DNA of 6,898 bases, taken from the NCBI GenBank assembly GCA_016744275.1, contig JADGEP010000209.1, positions 1 through 6,898 on the forward strand, given 5' to 3'. Positions within the stretch are counted from its first letter, which is position 1. The number at the start of each line of letters is the position of its first letter. The stretch comes from Candidatus Krumholzibacteriia bacterium (GTDB taxonomy: Bacteria > Krumholzibacteriota > Krumholzibacteriia > LZORAL124-64-63). The position numbers and the translations under genes are program-made. Below are positions 1-6,724 of the stretch, in pieces. The notes under the pieces were generated by a model. It was not told the origin of the DNA and ran no database searches. It saw only the letters and a list, made by a program, of their open reading frames with translations.

Positions 1-677
1 CAACCGCGCTCGGTCAGCAGCACATAGCTGATCACCACGGGCGTGTAGGCAATGTCGGCGGCCCGGATATTCAACAGCCAAGCCACCTGATCCAGCGCAC
101 CGATGACCATGGCCTTGGTGCCCGCCTTTTTCATGGCCTCGCGCACGCGCTTCATTTTGTTGCCCACCGTCTCGCCGGCAAACTTCGAACTGTGGTTGGT
201 GATGGGCGCCAAGCTCGCTTCGGGACGATCTTCCCACAATTTGCCCACCAAATTGGTGCGCAGATATTTCACCTTGATGCCGTGGGGAGCGAGGTTGGAT
301 TCGAACTGTTCGGCAGCCGCCACCGAGATCACGGTCGGGTCGACGCCCAAAGCCTGCCCCTTTTTGAGCTGCGCCGCCGTCCAGGCGGGCATCGTCGGGG
401 TGTCCGGCTCGCCCATTTTCATCAGACTGATGCCCGAATCTTTCAACTCCTTGTCGGCCTGCAGGAAATAGCGTCCATCGGTCCAGAGGCCAGCCTTGCG
501 CGCCCCAATAACCAACTCGCCTGCCGAGCCTGAAAAACCACTCAACCATTCCCGGTGCTTCCAGCAATCGGGCAGATATTCGCTCATGTGCGGGTCCGCG
601 CTGGGCACATAATAGGCGTCGATCTTGTTCTTCTTCATCAACTTGCGCAGTTCGACGACCTTTTGCTGAGCGTTCAT
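1..677 (-). CDS. Xaa-Pro aminopeptidase (aminopeptidase P, M24B family), N-terminal part
   Basis: Partial gene, cut by the left window edge; the first 225 residues are visible. The family removes the N-terminal residue from peptides whose second residue is proline, using a dinuclear metal centre in the cytoplasm. What is seen is the N-terminal creatinase-like domain: the 'DAYYVPSADPH' stretch (residues 20-30), 'EWLSGFSGSAG' (43-53) and 'LWTDGRYFLQA' (64-74), followed by the start of the second creatinase-like domain with 'LDQVAWLLNIR' (195-205). This pattern matches the long three-domain type related to eukaryotic XPNPEP1 rather than the shorter E. coli PepP, so the full protein is probably near 600 residues. 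The metal-binding catalytic domain lies outside the window and cannot be checked. The ATG at 677-675 is chosen because GGAGG lies five bases upstream; an in-frame GTG just before it sits too close to that site. It is divergent from the protease gene, and no clear minus-strand promoter was recognised. Confidence 0.93.
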   Translation of the reverse strand, partial: MNAQQKVVELRKLMKKNKIDAYYVPSADPHMSEYLPDCWKHREWLSGFSGSAGELVIGARKAGLWTDGRYFLQADKELKDSGISLMKMGEPDTPTMPAWTAAQLKKGQALGVDPTVISVAAAEQFESNLAPHGIKVKYLRTNLVGKLWEDRPEASLAPITNHSSKFAGETVGNKMKRVREAMKKAGTKAMVIGALDQVAWLLNIRAADIAYTPVVISYVLLTERG

Positions 678-682
678 CACGG

Positions 683-687
683 CCTCC
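683..687 (-). promoter_or_regulatory. Ribosome binding site of the Xaa-Pro aminopeptidase gene
   Basis: GGAGG on the minus strand, five bases before the ATG at 677-675. It decides between that ATG and the in-frame GTG immediately upstream, which would leave a gap of only two bases. Confidence 0.7.
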
Positions 688-752
688 GGGATAGGGTTCG
701 CGGACTTGATCTTTCGGACACGTCACGCAATTCTGCAAAATGAGGTGGAATT

Positions 753-761
753 TGGTATAAT
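753..761 (+). promoter_or_regulatory. Extended -10 promoter for the secreted protease gene
   Basis: The sequence TGG-TATAAT combines a perfect -10 hexamer (756-761) with the TGn extension of extended -10 promoters. Only weak -35 candidates lie 16 to 18 bases upstream (around 732-739, at best three of six matches), as expected when the TGn element compensates. Transcription would start near 768 and leave a leader of about 75 bases before the ATG at 844. The rest of the 678-843 intergenic region shows no strong hairpin or repeat. The promoter is inferred from the consensus only, and the host's sigma-factor preferences are unknown. Confidence 0.6.
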
Positions 762-831
762 GATTCCAGAGCAATCCGGACCATCAGAACCACCAGGTTC
801 ACGTGGGCAACCCAGCCCATCATAAAGGAAA

Positions 832-837
832 GAGGGA
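832..837 (+). promoter_or_regulatory. Ribosome binding site of the secreted protease gene
   Basis: GAGGGA within a purine-rich run, six bases before the ATG at 844. The spacing supports that ATG over the next in-frame ATG at 850; either start gives a complete signal peptide. Confidence 0.65.
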
Positions 838-843
838 CTTTAG

Positions 844-3666
844 ATGAACATGAAAATCGCCGCTCGCGCCATTTTTCGGCGATTTCTGCCCTTTTTTGTG
901 TTATTTGGACTGATTTTGGGCCTCGCAACGCCCAGCGGCGCCAATGATTTGGGCGCCATTACCGGAAAACCGCAGTGGCAGACCCCAGTGCCCAATGGCC
1001 GGATCGTCATTCAACTGGCCCCCGATGCGGGTTTACGCCTGGCTCCATCTGGCCTGCAGGTGGCCCCAGACGCCAATTCGGAGGCAAAAGCGACGGTTGC
1101 GGCCCGCCGCCTCACCGATATGGTGAGCAAAATGGGCCCGGATGCCCGGATTGTGCCCCGGATGCCTTCGGTGATCGGCAAGGCCGAGGCTGCCTTCTAT
1201 GCACCTCTGGCCCTTTACGGTCATTTTGAATCGGGCCACAAGGATCCGGCCGTGCTCGCCAAACTTGTTTCTCGCTTGCAAAACGATCCTGCCGTGAATT
1301 TGGCCTGGGCCGATCCGGTGGCGATTCCGGCGGTCCTGGATTTCGATCCGGGCGCAAAAAACGGCGGCGGCGATTTTTCCGTTCAGGCAGATTCGGCATC
1401 CGCTTCGTTTGAACACTTGCAGGGATATCTCGGCGATGCCCCCGATGGCATCGGTGCCCTCAGCATGCGCGCCCAAGCCGGCGCCCTGGGCCAGGGTGTG
1501 ACTGTCATCGACGTGGAAGGTGGCTGGCTGTGGTCCCACGAAGACCTGCCGGCGCCCGTCGCCCAGATCGGTGACATGATCAACAGCCTCAGCTGGCGCA
1601 ATCACGGCACCGCCGTGGTGGGCGTGATTCGTGGCCACGACAACGGACTGGGCGTGACCGGTATCGTGCCCCAATGCGAGGTCGGCCACTCTTCCATTGG
1701 CAGCCAGGCCACCAGCGAGGCCATCATGGCCGCCAGTCTTTTGTTGAGCCCAGGCGATGTGATCGTCATTGAACTACACGCCGCCGGACCCGAAGCGACC
1801 GGCAGTGGCCAAGAGGGCTATGTGCCCATGGAATTCTGGCAAGACAATTTCGACGCCATCGCGGCGGTGACCAGGCAGGGCATCATGGTGCTTGAGGCCG
1901 CCGGCAATGGGCAAGTGGACCTCGACGCCCCCATCTACCAGGGTCTTTTTGATCCGGCCTTGCGCCACAGCGGCGCCATCATGATTGGGGCCACCAACGG
2001 CTCCAGTCTTGATCCGGCCTGGTTTTCCAACAACGGCCAAAGGGTTGATCTCAATGGTTGGGGATACGACGTGGCCACCCTCGCCTACGGCGACCTGCAG
2101 GGCGACCCTCTGTTTCCCGAAGAGCAGTGGTACACCGCCTCTTTCAGTGGGACCAGCAGCGCCACCCCGGTGGTCACCGGTGCGGTCGTTGCCCTGACGG
2201 GCATGGTGCGGCAACAACACGGATTTGATCTCGATGCGCGCCTTGCCCGAGACCTGTTGCGCCTGACGGGAACTCCAGCCAACGGACCGCAACTGATCGG
2301 ATCGCGCCCCAATCTGGTGGCCGCCTACAACTTGGCCGAAACGGGGATCGGAGAGATTTCCGGCGTGGTCACCGACCAAACCACCGGCCTGCCCATCGAA
2401 CAGGTGGTGGTATCGGTCAGCGGCGGCGGCTCCAGCACTCTGACCTTGGCCGATGGCAGTTGGCGCCTGCCATTGATGGTTGGCCCCGTCGAACTGGTCT
2501 TCAACCAGTTTGGATATGAAGAGAACAGCACCACCAGCACGATCACTTCCGGCGGGTCCAGCTTCGCCGACATGATCCTGGTGCCCATGGCCCGCTATGA
2601 CATTTCCGGGATTGTCTATGGCGCTGGCCAGCCATTGACTGGCGCCTTGGTTGAACCGCTGGATCAACCCATCGCCGCGACCACCAGCCTGGGCGACGGC
2701 AGTTTCACGCTGCCCCAGGTTCCGGCTGAGCTTGAAGAACGGTTGCTCATCTACGGTGTGCCCGGGTTTGGCGCCCGGGTTGTCGGTGTTACCACGATCG
2801 GGGCGACCGCCGACGTCATGGTCAGCCCGGCTCTCAGCCCCAGTGGTGAGAATTTTGGCTCCGGCGACGGCGGTTTTGTGGCCAGTCAGGGCCATTGGAC
2901 CCATGGCGCCCCACCGGCCAGCACGCCCGGTGCTTTTGCTGACGCAATGTGCTGGGGCATCGGCCTCGATGGACTGGGCTATGCCGACGACCAGGCCGAC
3001 ACCCTGACCAGCCCCTTATACGACCTGAGCGGAGTGCCGGCCGGCCCTCAATTTCTCAGCTTCCACTATTTCGCAGACACCGAGGCCAACTTCGATGGTG
3101 TGAACCTTGAGGTCAGCACCGGCGGTCCGTTCACTTTGCTGTCCCCCGTCGAAGGCTACAGCGATCTGTTTCTGGGCGGCCTGAATCAACAAGCCGGATG
3201 GTCCGGCAGCACCAACCAATGGCGCGGCACCGTCTTCGACATCAGCGCCCTGACTGGTGACAGTTTCCAGTTCCGGCTCAACTTTGGCTCGGATTCAGGC
3301 GTCACCGCACCCGGCTTTTTTATCGATGGCATCACTTTTGGACAAGGGCTGATCTCCACCCCCGTTCCCGAGACCGTGCCCACCGCAGCTGCAGCCAGCC
3401 TGAATGCGTGGCCCAATCCTTTCAACCCACAGGTCAACATCGCCTACACCCTTTCGCGATCCGGCTCCTTGGAAGTGAGTGTATTTGATGTCAGTGGCCG
3501 GCGGGTGCGGCACCTGTTCAATGCGCCGGTGGAAGAGACTCAGGGCACCCTGCAATGGAACGGGCAGGACGACAAGGGCCGCTCGGTCGGCAGTGGGGTA
3601 TATCTGATTCGATTGAAAGGCGCGGACGCGGATCACGCCGTGCAAAGAGTGGTGCTCACCAAATAG
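844..3666 (+). CDS. Secreted subtilisin-family (S8) serine protease with C-terminal Por/FlgD-like sorting domain
   Basis: A 940-residue exported endopeptidase. The N-terminus is a classical signal peptide: basic residues, a hydrophobic run (about 14-29) and a likely signal peptidase I site after 'SGA' (residue 33). Residues 34 to about 185 look like a propeptide. The S8 domain (about 205-495) has a complete catalytic set: Asp223 in 'VTVIDVEGGW', His254 in 'NHGTAVVG', oxyanion-hole Asn355 in 'EAAGNG' and Ser438 in 'SFSGTSSATPVV'. Two tandem carboxypeptidase-regulatory-like beta-sandwich repeats follow (about 505-583 and 587-662; each has 'ISGxV' and 'DGSxxLP'), then a MAM or jelly-roll-like module (about 667-833). 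The last 90 residues carry 'AWPNPFNP', 'FDVSGRRVR' and 'GSGVYLIRL', typical of FlgD-like or type IX secretion type A sorting domains. It is probably exported by Sec and then secreted or surface-anchored; substrate unknown. It has its own promoter and is convergent with the GNAT gene 12 bases downstream. Confidence 0.93.
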   Translation: MNMKIAARAIFRRFLPFFVLFGLILGLATPSGANDLGAITGKPQWQTPVPNGRIVIQLAPDAGLRLAPSGLQVAPDANSEAKATVAARRLTDMVSKMGPDARIVPRMPSVIGKAEAAFYAPLALYGHFESGHKDPAVLAKLVSRLQNDPAVNLAWADPVAIPAVLDFDPGAKNGGGDFSVQADSASASFEHLQGYLGDAPDGIGALSMRAQAGALGQGVTVIDVEGGWLWSHEDLPAPVAQIGDMINSLSWRNHGTAVVGVIRGHDNGLGVTGIVPQCEVGHSSIGSQATSEAIMAASLLLSPGDVIVIELHAAGPEATGSGQEGYVPMEFWQDNFDAIAAVTRQGIMVLEAAGNGQVDLDAPIYQGLFDPALRHSGAIMIGATNGSSLDPAWFSNNGQRVDLNGWGYDVATLAYGDLQGDPLFPEEQWYTASFSGTSSATPVVTGAVVALTGMVRQQHGFDLDARLARDLLRLTGTPANGPQLIGSRPNLVAAYNLAETGIGEISGVVTDQTTGLPIEQVVVSVSGGGSSTLTLADGSWRLPLMVGPVELVFNQFGYEENSTTSTITSGGSSFADMILVPMARYDISGIVYGAGQPLTGALVEPLDQPIAATTSLGDGSFTLPQVPAELEERLLIYGVPGFGARVVGVTTIGATADVMVSPALSPSGENFGSGDGGFVASQGHWTHGAPPASTPGAFADAMCWGIGLDGLGYADDQADTLTSPLYDLSGVPAGPQFLSFHYFADTEANFDGVNLEVSTGGPFTLLSPVEGYSDLFLGGLNQQAGWSGSTNQWRGTVFDISALTGDSFQFRLNFGSDSGVTAPGFFIDGITFGQGLISTPVPETVPTAAAASLNAWPNPFNPQVNIAYTLSRSGSLEVSVFDVSGRRVRHLFNAPVEETQGTLQWNGQDDKGRSVGSGVYLIRLKGADADHAVQRVVLTK

Positions 3667-3678
3667 CAGGACCAAAAA

Positions 3679-4170
3679 TCAGCTGCTTGGCAACGGGGCC
3701 AATACTTTTTCGAATTCCAATTCGTCGCGCACCGGAATGCCATAGTCGCCAATACGGGGCACGCTCGGCTTCAACAACCGAATCTTGGTCATGGTGCCGA
3801 GCCGGATGTCGCTGATGAAAAAACCGCGTTTCTGAAAAAAGCGCTGCGCATCGAGCCGGTCATTGGTGGTGATGGTCCACAGCTTGGTGCAGCCTTCTTC
3901 CCGGGCTGCCTGTTCCACTTTTTCCAACAACATGGTGCCCACACCAATGAACTGGCAGAGGGCATCAACGGTCACCACTTCACAGGTGTCGCCCACGATG
4001 CTGTAGGTGATCAAGCCGATGCGTTCTCGCCCCTCAGTGGCGATGAACCCGGGCAGCTTGTGCGGATCATGAACTTCTGATCGGGACAAGACGAAGTCGC
4101 CACCAAACAGCAGTTCGGTGCGCTCTTTCACCCATACCCGGTCGTCGTCCGACAAATCCTTCACTTGCAT
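3679..4170 (-). CDS. GNAT family N-acetyltransferase
   Basis: A small cytoplasmic enzyme of the Gcn5-related family, which transfers acetyl from acetyl-CoA to an amine; the substrate cannot be predicted. From the ATG at 4170-4168 it is 163 residues. The acetyl-CoA pyrophosphate-binding motif is seen as Q73-x-x-G76-x-G78 in 'LCQFIGVGTMLLEKV', preceded by the central strand 'CEVVTVDAL' (63-71). Motif B follows as 'TTNDRLDAQRFFQKRGF' (101-117). The conserved 'VHDPHKLPGF' (33-42) and C-terminal 'GDYGIPVRDELEFE' (141-154) resemble a recurring subgroup of bacterial GNAT proteins. An upstream in-frame ATG at 4242 would add 24 residues, but it has no recognisable ribosome site and the added segment is unlike the family. 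The chosen start has AGGGA seven bases upstream, and 'MQVKDLSDDDRVWV' is a usual family N-terminus. The gene is divergent from the histidine kinase and convergent with the protease; no functional link to either is evident. Confidence 0.88.
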   Translation of the reverse strand: MQVKDLSDDDRVWVKERTELLFGGDFVLSRSEVHDPHKLPGFIATEGRERIGLITYSIVGDTCEVVTVDALCQFIGVGTMLLEKVEQAAREEGCTKLWTITTNDRLDAQRFFQKRGFFISDIRLGTMTKIRLLKPSVPRIGDYGIPVRDELEFEKVLAPLPSS

Positions 4171-4177
4171 GGATATG

Positions 4178-4182
4178 TCCCT
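4178..4182 (-). promoter_or_regulatory. Ribosome binding site that favours the internal GNAT start
   Basis: AGGGA on the minus strand, seven bases before the ATG at 4170-4168. It is only a partial match to the consensus, but the longer alternative start at 4242 has no purine-rich site. Confidence 0.45.
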
Positions 4183-4306
4183 GAATAAGCGGCCGAATCC
4201 GGCCGGCAGTTCTGAGCCCAGGGCTTTGCCTTTGTTTTCCATGGCCCAAACATGGTGAGCCGGTGAAGGGGGCGCAAGTCAGGTTTCCCCGCAGACGCAA
4301 TTAGCC

Positions 4307-4318
4307 AAAGATATCTTT
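4307..4318. repeat. 12-base perfect palindrome flanked by a TTAGCC direct repeat
   Basis: AAAGATATCTTT is a perfect inverted repeat in the divergent intergenic region between the GNAT gene and the kinase. TTAGCC occurs at 4301-4306 and again at 4317-4322, so two copies sit 16 bases apart around the palindrome. This could be an operator, but a 12-base palindrome is expected about once or twice by chance in a window of this size. No convincing -35/-10 pair was found between 4243 and 4385 on either strand. Confidence 0.3.
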
Positions 4319-4385
4319 AGCCGCGGCAAAACTGGCCGAAACTCAGGAGGACATCAATTCGCCCCAACCGAGGTATGCCCGCGCC

Positions 4386-6209
4386 GTGTTGCCGTTTTTG
4401 GCCAAAAGAAAAAAGAGAGAAGCCGGAAGCCCTCCGCTCATGGCCAATCTCAATCCCAAAGCCGATCGGGAAATGGCGGTGCGCTCCCAACGAGTCGCTT
4501 TCAGTTATGTGCCATTGACTATCATTCTCATTCTGGCTACGGATCTTAAAACTCAAGCACTCTTGCCTTCGATCGGCATGGTGGTCTTGTTTGTGGCGGT
4601 GGGGTTCATCCGGATCCGAATGATCCAAACCTTTGATGATTCTTATGACAAAAACCCTCGACGGTGGTTGATCCGTTTCGCCGCTGGGGCCCTGTTTTCT
4701 TCTCTGGCCTGGGGCCTGAGCAACGCCGCGGTCATGCTCACTTTTGGCCTGGATTGGACCTATTTCGTTTGCCTCCTGAGCACCGTCGGGGTTGCAGCCA
4801 GTTCGACGGGAACCCTCTCTCCTCGAATGGCGATTTTTCGAGCCTTCGCTGCGTTCGCGTTGGTGCCCCACATTATCACTCTCCTTTTTGTGGGCGAGGG
4901 CCAAGAGCTCATCCTGGCCGGGCTGATCGCCTTCTTCGGTCTTCAGATCCACACGCTGGGGTCCTACTTCCATCACGAATATTGGAACCGACTGCACAAG
5001 GAAATGGAATTGGAAGAACGGGCGGAAGCCCTGCAAAGCGCCCACGCCGAAGTCGAAGCGGCCAACCGCGCCAAAGGCGATTTTCTGGCCAACATGAGTC
5101 ACGAAATCCGCACCCCCATGAATGGCGTGTTGGGCATGGCCAACCTGGCTCTCGAAACGGATCTTGATCAAGTGCAGCGCGAATACATCAGCGACATCCG
5201 GACCTCAGGCGAGACACTGCTGCGCATCATCAACGAGATCCTCGATTTTTCGAAAATTGAAGCGGGAAAATTCGAACTGGAAAAGGCGCCGTTCTCCCTT
5301 TCCGAACTCATGGAAAACGTGGCCAAACCGTTGCAGATGGCAGCCGAAAAGCGCAACAACAAGTTCGTTGTAGACCAGGCCGAGGGACTGCCCGAGTGGA
5401 TCGCCGGAGATGCCCTGCGCCTCTGGCAGGTGCTCACCAATTTGGCGAGCAATGCCATCAAGTTTACCGAGGACGGGACCGTCTCCTTGCGGGTTTCCTC
5501 CGAAGGCAACCACGACGGCAACCCGCAAATCCGCTTTGCCGTCCAGGATTCGGGCATCGGCATTCCGGTGGCAAACCAAGCCCACATTTTTGAGGCCTTC
5601 CAACAGGCGGATGGCTCCACGACCCGTCAATTTGGCGGCACCGGCCTCGGTCTCACCATTTCAGCGCGGATCATCCGCATGATGGGTGGCCAGATCAATC
5701 TCACCAGCACGCCTGACCAGGGCAGCACCTTCTACTTCACCTTGCCCATGTCGGTGGTGGCGGAAACCACGATTCCTCAAGGGCTGCCAACCGCCGCAGC
5801 CACCAGCGACAGTGACGCGGCACCGCTAGCCGGCATTCGGGTTTTGTTGGTGGAAGACAATCTGGTCAACGCCAAACTCGCGACCCGCATCCTCGACAAA
5901 AGTGGAGCCACAGTCCATTGGAGCGAAGACGGGCAACAGGCAATCGCAGCCTGGGCCGAGAACGAATTTGACGTGATCCTCATGGATGTGCAGATGCCGG
6001 TCATGGATGGATTTGCCGCGACGGACAGGATCCGGTCCCGCGAAAATGGGGAGCGGCGCATCCCCATCATCGCCCTGACCGCCCACGCCATGACGGGCTA
6101 CCGTGAAAAATGCCTCGCCGCCGGCATGGACGACTTCCTCACCAAGCCCCTGAAAGCCACTCAACTTCGCGACGCTGTTTTGACTTGGGCCAGCCAACCA
6201 GTGGCGTGA
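4386..6209 (+). CDS. Membrane-bound hybrid histidine kinase with C-terminal receiver domain
   Basis: A 607-residue sensor kinase of two-component signalling. Residues about 39-193 form roughly six hydrophobic, probably membrane-spanning segments with short loops and no sizeable periplasmic domain; I do not recognise this sensor. A charged coiled-coil-like linker (about 200-230) leads to a HisKA domain with phosphoacceptor His239 in 'NMSHEIRTPMNG'. The ATPase domain shows Asn356 in the N box 'NLASNAIKFT', 'DSGIGI' (388-393), 'FEAF' (402-405) and 'GGTGLGL' (417-423). The receiver domain (about 484-602) has the acidic pair Glu490-Asp491, phosphoacceptor Asp534 in 'LMDVQMPVMDG', Thr565 and Lys587, all intact. 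There is no Hpt or DNA-binding domain and no adjacent response regulator, so phosphorelay to an unlinked partner is likely. The start is uncertain: GTG at 4386 gives the longest form, while ATG codons at 4440 and 4473 are in frame; none has a well-spaced ribosome site. Confidence 0.93.
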   Translation: MLPFLAKRKKREAGSPPLMANLNPKADREMAVRSQRVAFSYVPLTIILILATDLKTQALLPSIGMVVLFVAVGFIRIRMIQTFDDSYDKNPRRWLIRFAAGALFSSLAWGLSNAAVMLTFGLDWTYFVCLLSTVGVAASSTGTLSPRMAIFRAFAAFALVPHIITLLFVGEGQELILAGLIAFFGLQIHTLGSYFHHEYWNRLHKEMELEERAEALQSAHAEVEAANRAKGDFLANMSHEIRTPMNGVLGMANLALETDLDQVQREYISDIRTSGETLLRIINEILDFSKIEAGKFELEKAPFSLSELMENVAKPLQMAAEKRNNKFVVDQAEGLPEWIAGDALRLWQVLTNLASNAIKFTEDGTVSLRVSSEGNHDGNPQIRFAVQDSGIGIPVANQAHIFEAFQQADGSTTRQFGGTGLGLTISARIIRMMGGQINLTSTPDQGSTFYFTLPMSVVAETTIPQGLPTAAATSDSDAAPLAGIRVLLVEDNLVNAKLATRILDKSGATVHWSEDGQQAIAAWAENEFDVILMDVQMPVMDGFAATDRIRSRENGERRIPIIALTAHAMTGYREKCLAAGMDDFLTKPLKATQLRDAVLTWASQPVA

Positions 6210-6210
6210 T

Positions 6211-6723
6211 TCAGCCCTGCGCGCAATCGGTCTGATCGCCTTGCAACTTGGCCACGGTGTGTGGCACAGCCGACCAGACTGCTGCGAGGTTTTCCAAAGC
6301 GGCCCGCGGGCTCCCGGGCAAGTTGATGATCAAACAGCCGCCACGAATACCCGCGATCGCCCGACTGACAATGGCATGCGGCGACTTCAACAAACTTGCG
6401 GCCCGCATGCACTCGCCAAACCCGGGCAACTCCGTGCCAATCACGTCCCGGGTGGCCTCAGGAGTCACGTCTCGGGGCGAAACACCAGTGCCGCCGCAGG
6501 TGATGATCAGGTCGTACCGGTCATTGTCCGCCCATTGCACCAGGGCATCAGCGATGCGGGCGCGCTCATCGGGCAAAACCACCAGCTCGGACCCGGCCAC
6601 GCCCTGCTCAGTCAAATACTTCACCAATGCCGGCCCGCTGGTATCTTCGCGTTCGCCCACAAATCCCTTGTCGCTCAAGACCAACACGCCTGCCTTCATT
6701 TCATGGGTCGCCGCGCCTTTCAC
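6211..6723 (-). CDS. mogA: Molybdopterin adenylyltransferase (MogA/MoaB family)
   Basis: A cytoplasmic enzyme of molybdenum-cofactor synthesis. The family binds molybdopterin and, in MogA-type members, adenylylates it with ATP to prepare it for molybdate insertion. From the GTG at 6723-6721 it is 170 residues, a normal family length. Seen in the sequence are 'VLVLSDKGFVGEREDTSGP' (13-31), the molybdopterin-binding motif 'TCGGTGVSPRDVTPEAT' (75-91), 'PGFGECMR' (100-107) and 'NLPGSPRAALE' (134-144). The 'GEREDTSGP' type is shared by proteins annotated either MogA or MoaB, so the symbol is a best guess. The start is chosen because GGGAGG lies six bases upstream and the GTG begins one base after the moaC stop codon, a classic coupling arrangement. 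An ATG at 6741 (overlapping moaC) and an ATG at 6699 lack well-placed ribosome sites. The 3' end is convergent with the kinase, one base apart. Confidence 0.92.
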   Translation of the reverse strand: MKGAATHEMKAGVLVLSDKGFVGEREDTSGPALVKYLTEQGVAGSELVVLPDERARIADALVQWADNDRYDLIITCGGTGVSPRDVTPEATRDVIGTELPGFGECMRAASLLKSPHAIVSRAIAGIRGGCLIINLPGSPRAALENLAAVWSAVPHTVAKLQGDQTDCAQG

Positions 6724-6724
6724 T

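Noticed and set aside
103..533. Two overlapping plus-strand open frames (103-471 and 192-533)
   Set aside because: Both are antisense to the Xaa-Pro aminopeptidase, whose minus-strand translation matches the family throughout.
677..928. An 83-codon minus-strand open frame spanning the divergent promoter region
   Set aside because: It overlaps the protease signal-peptide coding region, covers the promoter and has no recognisable motif.
1033..1689. A 218-codon open frame on the minus strand opposite the protease propeptide
   Set aside because: It overlaps the propeptide and catalytic-domain coding region, has no motif, and shows the composition of a shadow frame.
2761..2782. Short CCCGGGTT direct repeat
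   Set aside because: It lies inside the protease coding sequence and is explained by codon choice for Pro-Gly and Ala-Arg-Val; it shows no sign of a regulatory role.
1774..2904. A 376-codon open frame on the minus strand opposite the protease gene
   Set aside because: It lies wholly antisense to a protein with an intact catalytic set and recognisable domains. Its translation has no family motif, and long antisense frames are common in GC-rich coding DNA.
4171..4242. N-terminal extension of the GNAT protein to the ATG at 4242
   Set aside because: There is no ribosome site before 4242, and the 24 extra residues do not resemble the family N-terminus. The internal ATG at 4170 fits better, but the extension cannot be excluded.
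4375..4518. A 47-codon plus-strand frame starting at ATG 4375
   Set aside because: It overlaps the kinase in another frame. The GAGG beside it is only one base from the ATG, and the peptide shows no features of a known leader.
4317..5171. A 284-codon open frame on the minus strand opposite the kinase
   Set aside because: It is antisense to the membrane and HisKA regions of a clear kinase. The translation is rich in His, Gln, Arg and Glu, with no recognisable domain.
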